Positions 44,157-51,925 of a DNA stretch of 64,000 nucleotides are shown here, in pieces. The number at the start of each line of letters is the position of its first letter. Position 1 is the first letter of the stretch. The DNA is taken from contig NZ_FNBA01000001.1 of assembly GCF_900102055.1 (NCBI RefSeq), positions 645,085-709,084 of the forward strand, in the 5' to 3' direction. Source of the DNA: Ulvibacter litoralis (GTDB taxonomy: Bacteria > Bacteroidota > Bacteroidia > Flavobacteriales > Flavobacteriaceae). Under the pieces are notes generated by a model. It searched no databases. It saw only the letters and a program-made list of their open reading frames with translations, and had not been told where the DNA came from. Both the position numbers and the translations under genes were made by a program.

Positions 44157-47100
44157 ATGATAAAAACAATACCCCAAGATGTGTCGCTTGGTATTTCTAA
44201 CTTGCGTTCATTTTATTCAAAACACACCTTAACAGGTTTTTTCCTGTTTTTCTTTTTGTGTGTCGCTCCTTCTGCCTTTTCTCAAGGAGGAACTTGTGCA
44301 GAAATAGAACCTTTTTGCGCAGGAAACGAAGCTTTTATATTTGCTAATTGTAATGAAGATGAACCTAGCTGTACGTTAGCAGCAGAGCCAGGTCCTGATT
44401 ATGGATGCTTAATTCAGCAGCCCTATCCTGCTTGGTTTTATTTACAAATTGACGAAGCTGGAAGTTTAGACTTCGAGATTGTTCAAAACACTGAATTTGA
44501 TGTTAACGGAAATCCAATCGGTACGGGCTTAGACGTAGATTTTATCGCTTGGGGGCCTTTTGCTCAAGGAGATGATTTATGTGATTACAGTCAATTGCAA
44601 AGTTTTAATGAAATAGGATGTAGTTATTCTATTCAACCTGTCGAAACATTTAGTATTCCTAATGCCCAAGCGGGAGAAATTTATGTGTTAGTCATTACCA
44701 ACTATGACGAATCTGCTGGATTCATCAAATTAGGTCAAACAGGAGGAACAGGCTCTACAAATTGTGACATTGTATTAGAATGTAGTGTAACTATTGACGG
44801 CGGTGACCAATCGTATTGTGATGTTGACGAAGTAACCTTAACCACCTCTACCACAGGTCCGGTTCAATCTTACCAATGGTACTTAAACAATACAATTTTA
44901 ACGGGTGAAACTTCTGAAACCTTAACTGTTAGTGAAACGGGAGATTATAAAGTTTCCATCGACGGAACAGATTGTGATACTACGGAAGAAGACGAAGTAA
45001 CCGTTACATTTCTTGAACTACCTTGTAATATCTCGGTTTGTACTTCAATCGATTTTGAAGAAGACTTCGGAACAGGTACAGAACGTGTTTGTTTAGATCC
45101 TAACGTTTCTTCATCTACCTATATCTGTAACGATACTACTCAAATTGAAGACGGACAGTATTGTATTTATAACACTTCTACCGGTTTAAACACAGGCTGG
45201 CATGTTGGCATGGAAGATCATACTGAAGGTGATGTAGATGGAAGAATGCTCTTTGTAAATGCAGCTTTTGATCCAGGAGAATTTTACAGAAGATCTATCA
45301 TTTTAACTGAAAACGAAAACTTTTCATTCAATGCTTGGATTACTACTGTGTACGACACCGACACAAACATTTGTGGAGGAAACTCAATTCCTGCAAACGT
45401 ATTATTCAGAATAGAAGACCCAAGTGGAGCTCTAATTGCTGAAACCAATACAGGTGACATTCCAAATGGACCTGACCCAAACTGGTTACAATTTTCAATT
45501 ACATTTAATACCGGTGCAAATACCGAAATTCAATTGGTACTTATCAACAACTCTATTGGAGGCTGCGGAAATGACCTAGCAATAGACGATATTACACTAA
45601 CGAAAGAAGGGGAATCACCAACCATTGAAACACCGCCAGATTTAACGGAATGTAATGCTAGCGGAACAGGAACAGCTATTTTCGATCTTGAGAGTCAGAT
45701 CCCGACGATCTTAAATGGACAAAACCCTGCCGATTTCAACATCACATTCCACTTAACACAAGGTACAGCCGAATTAAACCAAAATGCAATTGCAACTCCA
45801 GGCGCTTATGAAAATACGAGCAATCCGGAAGCAATTTATGTACGTGTAGAAAAGGCAAGCGAACCAACTTGTTTTAGTGTGGTTTCATTCAATTTGAATA
45901 TTGCAGAAGAATTAGTCCTAACGACCGATTTACCAGACACGATTGAACTATGTTCAACGGATCCATTCCCTGCACTAGACGCAACGGTAACCAATACCGG
46001 AATTGACATCACACTCGCTACATACCTTTGGACGGACACTTCTGGAACAACTGTTTCAACAGATCCAATTTTCACGCCAACAGCAGCTGGAGTATATACG
46101 GTAGTAGTTACTTATACACCAAGTTGTAGTGAAGAAACCTTTACAGTAGAAGTAATTGTTTACGATCCAGCAACTATTGATTTAGGTGCCGACCAAGTGA
46201 TTTGTGAAGGAACTGAGTTCCAAATTGTACCCACTATTACAGGAAATACCACCGGAATTACATACCTATGGAGTCCTGGCGGACAAACATCACCAACGAT
46301 AACAGTAACCGAAGCTGGAACGTATTCTGTAGAAATTACCACCAACGGACTTTGTTCAGCAACAGATAGTGTTACCATTGCCGTGACAGAAAGTCCAATC
46401 GTTGAATTAGGCGAAGGATTTGAAACTTGTTTTGAAGAAGCTACTATATTAGACGCTTCCCCTTCAAACTACGATCCTGCAACAGCAACCTACCAATGGA
46501 TGCTTGATGGTGTGGTTATTCCTTCGGAAATAAATGCAACGATAGATGTTACATTATATGGATATGGAACCTATTCAGTGACAGTAACGGCTGATGGTTG
46601 TACTGGAGAAGATTCAGTAACGGTTTCGCCACGAAGTGATCTTATAGTAAGCATTGGAGACGGTTTTAACACATGTCCAGACGAACCTCAGACATTAACC
46701 GCAACGACTGATGAAACGGATGTAACATACCAATGGTTTTTAAACGGAACTCCTATCACAAACGAAACAAGCAGTACTTTAAATTTCGAAGTTCCTGCAG
46801 GATCCATAGGAGCTCAAAATTACTCGGTAGTGATTACAAAAGGAGATTGTTCTGGAACAGCAGCTGCTGATATCACATTATACGATATCGATAATTGTAC
46901 CATTACGCAAGGAATATCACCAAACAATGATGGGTACAACGATGCATTAGACCTTACTTTTTTACAAGAGCGTGTTGGAATAGACAAACTTCAAATATTT
47001 AATAGGTACGGTACCTTAGTGTTTGAACAAAGTAATTACAGCAATGAATGGTTTGGTCAAACCAATGAAGGTGACGAGCTTCCATCAGGAACGTATTACT

Positions 47101-47183
47101 ATGTAATTAACCTGTTAGGAAACGATGCTGTTTACGGACCGCAAGCATCTGGTTTTATATATATTAACAGAGAAACCAAGTAA
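44157..47183 (+). CDS. T9SS type B (gliding-motility C-terminal domain) surface protein
   Basis: 1008 residues. A hydrophobic signal segment (LTGFFLFFFLCVAPSAFSQ) is preceded by a 24-residue basic stretch, so an internal start is possible but no ATG is available before it. Cys-rich N-terminal region (CAEIEPFCAG...), several Ig/PKD-like modules, for instance YQWYLNNTILTGETSETLTV and the later YQWMLDGVV and YQWFLNGTPI, a jelly-roll region with a calcium-like SPNNDGYND at the C-terminal domain, and the T9SS type B tail (ISPNNDGYNDALDLTFLQ ... FNRYGTLVFEQ, then SGTYYYVI). Predicted surface adhesin-like protein. It overlaps or abuts the PorP/SprF gene, which usually helps such cargo reach the surface. 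Confidence 0.88.
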   Translation: MIKTIPQDVSLGISNLRSFYSKHTLTGFFLFFFLCVAPSAFSQGGTCAEIEPFCAGNEAFIFANCNEDEPSCTLAAEPGPDYGCLIQQPYPAWFYLQIDEAGSLDFEIVQNTEFDVNGNPIGTGLDVDFIAWGPFAQGDDLCDYSQLQSFNEIGCSYSIQPVETFSIPNAQAGEIYVLVITNYDESAGFIKLGQTGGTGSTNCDIVLECSVTIDGGDQSYCDVDEVTLTTSTTGPVQSYQWYLNNTILTGETSETLTVSETGDYKVSIDGTDCDTTEEDEVTVTFLELPCNISVCTSIDFEEDFGTGTERVCLDPNVSSSTYICNDTTQIEDGQYCIYNTSTGLNTGWHVGMEDHTEGDVDGRMLFVNAAFDPGEFYRRSIILTENENFSFNAWITTVYDTDTNICGGNSIPANVLFRIEDPSGALIAETNTGDIPNGPDPNWLQFSITFNTGANTEIQLVLINNSIGGCGNDLAIDDITLTKEGESPTIETPPDLTECNASGTGTAIFDLESQIPTILNGQNPADFNITFHLTQGTAELNQNAIATPGAYENTSNPEAIYVRVEKASEPTCFSVVSFNLNIAEELVLTTDLPDTIELCSTDPFPALDATVTNTGIDITLATYLWTDTSGTTVSTDPIFTPTAAGVYTVVVTYTPSCSEETFTVEVIVYDPATIDLGADQVICEGTEFQIVPTITGNTTGITYLWSPGGQTSPTITVTEAGTYSVEITTNGLCSATDSVTIAVTESPIVELGEGFETCFEEATILDASPSNYDPATATYQWMLDGVVIPSEINATIDVTLYGYGTYSVTVTADGCTGEDSVTVSPRSDLIVSIGDGFNTCPDEPQTLTATTDETDVTYQWFLNGTPITNETSSTLNFEVPAGSIGAQNYSVVITKGDCSGTAAADITLYDIDNCTITQGISPNNDGYNDALDLTFLQERVGIDKLQIFNRYGTLVFEQSNYSNEWFGQTNEGDELPSGTYYYVINLLGNDAVYGPQASGFIYINRETK

Positions 47184-47224
47184 TGATGAGCACTAAAACT
47201 TTTTCAACCTCCAAAAAGACAGAA

Positions 47225-48139
47225 ATGAAAAAACTATATATACTAACGTGCTTACTTGGATTTCTTTTTTTCCAAGACACACACGCACAACAAGACCCGC
47301 AATACACCCAATACATGTATAACATGAACGTGGTGAACCCTGCATATTCAGGATCTAAAGAAGGACTTTCAGTTACTGCTTTGTACAGAAATCAATGGTC
47401 TGGCTTTGATGATGCTCCTGTCACTTTTACCTTTTCGGCACACACGCCTATTAGTGATAAAGTAGGTTTAGGACTTTCAGCAATAAAAGATGAACTAGGA
47501 CCTATAAGTGAAACCAATGTGTTTGCAGATTTCTCGTACACACTTCAACTAGGAGCGAAAACAAAACTTGCCTTAGGACTTAAAGGAGGATTTACGTTTC
47601 ACGATGTAGGATTAATAGATTTAGAACTACAAGATGAAAACGATCCCTTTTTCAGTCAAGATATAAACAACACCTACCCTAATATTGGTGCGGGTGCCTT
47701 TTTATATGGCGATAAGTTTTACATAGGATTGTCTGTACCAAACATGCTAAAATCTGTTCACTTAGATGAAAGTGGAATTCAATACGGTTCAGAAACAAAC
47801 CATTTCTTCGCAACTGCAGGATATGTTTTTCAAATGTCTGAAAATTTCAAGTTGAAACCTTCTGTAATGCTTAAATCAGCGTTTGACGCTCCCTTATCAT
47901 ACGACATAAACGTAAACGGATTGTTTTACGAGCGTTTTGAGCTTGGGGCTTCGTATCGTTTAGACGATTCGTTTAGTGGTCTTGTAGGCTTTCAGGTAAC
48001 ACCTAATATACGTGTTGGATACGCTTACGATAGTGTTACCTCCGATATTAAAACAGTAGCAAAATCATCTCACGAAGTTATCGTAACGTTCGACTTACTA
48101 TTTAAGAAACGTACGTTACGTTCACCTAGATACTTCTAA
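47225..48139 (+). CDS. PorP/SprF family T9SS outer-membrane protein
   Basis: 304 residues from the Met that starts a signal peptide (MKKLYILTCLLGFLFFQDTHAQ). An upstream ATG at 47183 overlaps the previous stop codon and would add 14 polar residues. The motif QQDPQYTQYMYNMNVVNPAYSGSKE is the signature of the PorP/SprF family, outer-membrane proteins that bind T9SS and support secretion or anchoring of type B CTD cargo such as SprB. Barrel strands extend to the C-terminus. Located between its presumed cargo gene and an OmpA-family gene, the standard module. Confidence 0.92.
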   Translation: MKKLYILTCLLGFLFFQDTHAQQDPQYTQYMYNMNVVNPAYSGSKEGLSVTALYRNQWSGFDDAPVTFTFSAHTPISDKVGLGLSAIKDELGPISETNVFADFSYTLQLGAKTKLALGLKGGFTFHDVGLIDLELQDENDPFFSQDINNTYPNIGAGAFLYGDKFYIGLSVPNMLKSVHLDESGIQYGSETNHFFATAGYVFQMSENFKLKPSVMLKSAFDAPLSYDINVNGLFYERFELGASYRLDDSFSGLVGFQVTPNIRVGYAYDSVTSDIKTVAKSSHEVIVTFDLLFKKRTLRSPRYF

Positions 48140-48162
48140 TAACTAATTCAATTTCATTCAAA

Positions 48163-50052
48163 ATGAAAAAAATATATACAATTCTTTTGCTTATTGTGGT
48201 AAGTACCTCCATAGCAACCGCCCAAAATAGTAAAACTAAAAAAGCCGATCAGTTATACGACCGTTTGGCATATACAGATGCTGCTGAAGCCTATCAAAAG
48301 CTATTGAAAAAAGGAGAAGGTAGCAAATACGTTTTTGAGCGTTTGGCCAATAGCTATTACTACATTAACGATACTAAAAAAGCCGAACCTTATTACAAAC
48401 GTGTGGTAAAAGGGAAAAAAGTAGCGCCTGAGCTTATGTACAACTATGCACAATGTTTAAAAGCAAATGGTAAAATAGGCGATTACAACACATGGATGCA
48501 GAAATTTGCAGAAGAGAAACCAGCAGATTCGCGGGCAGTAGAATTCATGAAAAACCCGAACTACGTTCCACAAATGATTGAAGCATTCGCATTATTTGAA
48601 GCAAAAAATCTTGCCGACATTAATTCAGAGTATTCAGAATTTGGAGGACTTTTAGTTGGGAAAGACTTTTACTTTTCTTCTGCTAGAAACACGTCTCGTA
48701 AAAAATACGACTGGAACGAACAACCTTTCTTAGATGTTTACAAAGCAGAAATGGTAGGAACAACTATCAAAAATGCGACACTATTAGGAGGAGATGTAAA
48801 TACAAAATACCACGAAGGAAATGTGACAGTAACTGCAGACGGAAAACGCATGTATTTTGATCGTAACGATTATTTTAAAGGAAAATTTGAGAAAAACGAA
48901 GACGGCGTAAATCAGATCAATATTTATTATACTGAAAAAATTGATGGCAACTGGAAAGGCGTATTCTCTGTTCCTTTTAATAATTCTGAATATTCTGTTG
49001 GACATCCAGCCTTAAGTCCAGACGGTAACACACTTTATTTTGTAAGTGATATGCCAGGCGGAAAAGGAGATTCAGATATTTACAAAGTGTCTATTGACAC
49101 TAAAGGGAATTTTGGAAAACCAGAACGTCTTGGAGACAACATCAATACAGAAGGAAAAGAAGTTTTTCCGTACGTAGATAGCAATGGTGCATTATACTTT
49201 TCGAGCAACGGTCATCAAGGTTTAGGAGGCTTAGATGGGTTTTATGCAGAAGCAAACGGAAGTAACTTTAAAGACCCTATCAACTTAGGAAATGGTGCAA
49301 ATAGCGTGGCAGACGATTTTGCCTTTAACTACAATCCAAATACAAAAACAGGCTTTATGTCGTCTAACAGAAAAGGCGGAAAAGGAAGTGATGATATTTA
49401 TATGATTTCGGCTATTGAAGCTCCTTGTGTTGTAACCATAAATTCTCAAGTGCTAAACGAATACACCAAAGGACCTATTTCGGGAGCACGCGTTGATTTA
49501 TACGATACTTCAGAAAATAAATTAAGCACTAAAACAACCGATGCTAACGGAAAAGTATCTTTTGAAGTTGAATGCGATAAAGCGTATGTTGTGCAAGCTG
49601 TTGCTACCGACTACGAAAGCAACGCTGTAACTACCAAAGAAGCAAATAAGACGACCATAACAACTACGGTTGCACTAAAACCAATCGAAGAAATTATCGC
49701 GGACGGCAAAGTGATATTGAATCCAATCTTTTTTGACTACAATAAGCACAATATTAAATCGCAAGCAGCTTTCGAATTAGATAAGCTAGTATCAATTATG
49801 AAAAAGTATCCTGAGATGGTTATTAAAGCGGAAAGCCACACCGATAATAGAGGTAAAGATGCTTATAATTTAAACCTTTCGGAAAGACGTGCACAAGCTA
49901 CGGTACAGTACGTTATTTCAAAAGGAATTGCTGCAAGTAGAATTACAGGTCAAGGATTTGGTGAAAGCAAACCAATAAACAACTGTGGTGATAATTGTTC
50001 TGAAAAACAACATCAAGAAAATCGTAGATCAGAATTTATCATCGTAAAGTAA
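48163..50052 (+). CDS. OmpA-family protein with TPR and PD40 repeats (PorE-like)
   Basis: 629 residues. Signal peptide MKKIYTILLLIVVSTSIATAQ, TPR helices (about 25-130), WD40/PD40-type propeller repeats (GHPALSPDGNTLYFVSDMPGG; KGSDDIYMIS), a carboxypeptidase-regulatory-like fold (about 425-505, SGARVDLYDTSENKLSTKTTDANGKV), and a C-terminal OmpA peptidoglycan-binding domain (ESHTDNRGKDAYNLNLSERRA and ITGQGFGESKPI). The same four-part build is known for PorE, which links T9SS to peptidoglycan. It follows the PorP/SprF gene by 23 bp and is followed by a terminator. Confidence 0.9.
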   Translation: MKKIYTILLLIVVSTSIATAQNSKTKKADQLYDRLAYTDAAEAYQKLLKKGEGSKYVFERLANSYYYINDTKKAEPYYKRVVKGKKVAPELMYNYAQCLKANGKIGDYNTWMQKFAEEKPADSRAVEFMKNPNYVPQMIEAFALFEAKNLADINSEYSEFGGLLVGKDFYFSSARNTSRKKYDWNEQPFLDVYKAEMVGTTIKNATLLGGDVNTKYHEGNVTVTADGKRMYFDRNDYFKGKFEKNEDGVNQINIYYTEKIDGNWKGVFSVPFNNSEYSVGHPALSPDGNTLYFVSDMPGGKGDSDIYKVSIDTKGNFGKPERLGDNINTEGKEVFPYVDSNGALYFSSNGHQGLGGLDGFYAEANGSNFKDPINLGNGANSVADDFAFNYNPNTKTGFMSSNRKGGKGSDDIYMISAIEAPCVVTINSQVLNEYTKGPISGARVDLYDTSENKLSTKTTDANGKVSFEVECDKAYVVQAVATDYESNAVTTKEANKTTITTTVALKPIEEIIADGKVILNPIFFDYNKHNIKSQAAFELDKLVSIMKKYPEMVIKAESHTDNRGKDAYNLNLSERRAQATVQYVISKGIAASRITGQGFGESKPINNCGDNCSEKQHQENRRSEFIIVK

Positions 50053-50090
50053 ATTTCCCCTATACTAACTTCACACCAACCTAACTTAAG

Positions 50091-50125
50091 GCCCTTATTC
50101 TTCTGAATAGGGGCTTTTTATTTTC
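50091..50125 (+). terminator. Terminator of the T9SS surface-protein operon
   Basis: 10-bp stem GCCCTTATTC (50091-50100) / GAATAGGGGC (50105-50114) with one G-U pair, 4-nt loop, then TTTTTATTTTC. Lies just after the OmpA-family gene. Confidence 0.8.
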
Positions 50126-50135
50126 TAATCATATA

Positions 50136-50460
50136 ACGCTGTTATAAAGCTTCAGAAGGGATTATTTTCTTCGGAAAGGCATATCTCGTCCCGCACCTTA
50201 TTTTGAGTTGATACCGAAAGCCATATCGCAATCTCGTATGTTTCCGAAGCAGTACTAAAAACTAACTATTGTTCATAAAGATTCACGCTTTATAAAAGCA
50301 CGCCAGTGTATTTTTTCTTCGGAAGGTATATCGTTGCAAACCTTATGTTGAAATACTATCAAAAAAAACATGTCGCGATCTTGTATGTTTCCGAAGTAAT
50401 AAAAAAACTACTACAATTAATAGAGAAGGATTTCGCTTTACTAAAGCACGCCAATGCAGT
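50136..50460. repeat. Imperfect tandem repeat of about 148 bp with inverted CTTCGGAA/TTCCGAAG arms
   Basis: Unit A (about 50166-50310) and unit B (about 50314-50460) align at an offset of 147-148 bp. Matching blocks: 50226-50249 with 50373-50396 (22 of 24 identical) and 50286-50310 with 50434-50458 (21 of 25). Each unit opens with CTTCGGAA (50169; 50317) and has the inverted copy TTTCCGAAG 62-72 bp on (50241-50249; 50388-50396). A third, partial copy of the trailing block (ACGCTGTTATAAAGC, 50136-50150) lies 149 bp before that of unit A. The stretch 50053-50538 has no convincing gene. Degenerate mobile element, small-RNA array or relic are all possible. Confidence 0.6.
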
Positions 50461-50489
50461 TCTCAACCGCACTCGAACAGCCATAAAAC

Positions 50490-50519
50490 AAAAAAGGCTC
50501 CCTTTCGGAAGCCTTTTTT
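50490..50519 (-). terminator. Terminator of the DUF5689 gene
   Basis: AAAAAAGGCT (50490-50499) / AGCCTTTTTT (50510-50519) with extra CC/GG pairing in the loop, just after the minus-strand stop at 50539. Confidence 0.75.
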
Positions 50520-50538
50520 AAAATTTTATAGTTTGAAA

Positions 50539-51894
50539 CTAGTTTGTATCGAAGCTAATGTTGTCAATTTGATAGGTCGTTGTAATACCACCATCTGCAC
50601 CAGCATATTTAAAACCGATAAACACTTCTTGACCAATATAAGCTGATAAATCTAAATCGCCTGACGATGTAAAGTTAGCAGCATATCCGCTTGTGTTTCC
50701 AGTAGAAATTGTCGCGTTTAAGTCGGTCCAAGTAGCTGTGGTAACATCTCCTGAAAAATCAGTAGACACTAATACAGTTAGTGCTTCACCATTGTTGTAT
50801 CCATCTTTTGTTCCAAAGTTGATTGATGCTGCAGAATTTCCAGCAGGAATAGTAAACCCTGGTGTAACTAACCAAGCATCTAAAGGATCTTCACCAGAAC
50901 CAAATGCTGTAATTTGCGCATATTTATTGTTGCTAAATTCTCTAGCTTCGTATCTTTCTTCACCACCATTTACATTAACATTTGTCCAACCTGGCAGGTC
51001 GATATACTCTCCGTTACCTGTTACTGCAAGCCCTTCGAAATTTTCTTCGAACAATGCTTGTGCACAACGATCACCTTCCATGTTCACATCATCTGTATCT
51101 CTAATAAATGTTTGGTAGTCGCTATTGAAAATACTCAATACTGCGGTTAACGTACCATTACCTTCTGGTAATAATTTGTTTTTAAATGTAGAGTAACCAC
51201 TATTTCTTAAAATAACTTGGTTTTCTTCACAGTCTTCAACCACTCTATTCACACTGAAGTTATTGTCGATGTTTGCGTATGATTGTCCAGCTAGGCTTGA
51301 AGGAAATTGTACATTTTCGAATTGTACCAAAGTATTTAATCTAGATTCGTTTTGAGCTTGCTCCATTGTAATTACTGTGGGAACTAAAGTTGCTGTTTCA
51401 GTAGAACGCAATACTCTTTCTTCAAATTCAGCAATACTAATTCTCCCTACATCAGATCCATCTTGAATTCCTAAGGTTGGTAATCCTGCGTATTCTCCAA
51501 TAAATAGTCCATCTACACGAATGTACACTTTTCTTCCTGGCTCAAATCTAGTGTATAAATCTTGTGCTTCCGTTGAAATAGATAATCCAGCGGTTGGGTT
51601 TTCAGGAAGATCTTGAATGACCAATTGCTTGTAAAAATTTCCTGTTTCATCGCTAGAAATAACATAAGCTTCGATGTACAATGGATCTGTAGATCCTGCA
51701 CCTGCTTCAATTAATACCGGTTCAAAACCTTGATAAGTTCCTTTTACTGCAGCAATGTCAAAATTAACGTCAACATTTGGTTCTTCAACATTGATTTCAG
51801 GAATGTCGTAATCGTCTCCTTTTACACAAGAAACTAAGATCGATCCTACAATGAAGAGGATGCTTAAAAATTTGATGTTCTTAAAATTTTTCAT
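50539..51894 (-). CDS. DUF5689 lipoprotein with choice-of-anchor-J-like C-terminus
   Basis: 451 residues. Lipobox SILVSC (Cys23) followed by VKGDDYDIPE. The DUF5689 domain covers about 45-260 (ISSDETGNFYKQLVIQDLP, YTRFEPGRKVYIRVDGLFIGEYAGLPTLG), a region resembling OB-like binding domains. A C-terminal jelly-roll domain, choice-of-anchor-J type (about 270-450, EENFEGL ... PGWTNVN and IGFKYAGADGG), follows. It is 31 bp downstream of a TonB-dependent receptor on the same strand, so it should act as the surface partner of that receptor. Binding of nucleic acid or phosphate-containing ligand is inferred only from a divergent secreted nuclease gene. Confidence 0.87.
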   Translation of the reverse strand: MKNFKNIKFLSILFIVGSILVSCVKGDDYDIPEINVEEPNVDVNFDIAAVKGTYQGFEPVLIEAGAGSTDPLYIEAYVISSDETGNFYKQLVIQDLPENPTAGLSISTEAQDLYTRFEPGRKVYIRVDGLFIGEYAGLPTLGIQDGSDVGRISIAEFEERVLRSTETATLVPTVITMEQAQNESRLNTLVQFENVQFPSSLAGQSYANIDNNFSVNRVVEDCEENQVILRNSGYSTFKNKLLPEGNGTLTAVLSIFNSDYQTFIRDTDDVNMEGDRCAQALFEENFEGLAVTGNGEYIDLPGWTNVNVNGGEERYEAREFSNNKYAQITAFGSGEDPLDAWLVTPGFTIPAGNSAASINFGTKDGYNNGEALTVLVSTDFSGDVTTATWTDLNATISTGNTSGYAANFTSSGDLDLSAYIGQEVFIGFKYAGADGGITTTYQIDNISFDTN

Positions 51895-51925
51895 ACTAAT
51901 AAAATTTATTTCTTTTTCTTATCTA

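Noticed and set aside
50306-50521. 71-codon open frame on the plus strand in the repeat region
   Set aside because: It overlaps the degenerate repeat and the DUF5689 terminator, has no recognisable domain or codon pattern and ends at the terminator hairpin.
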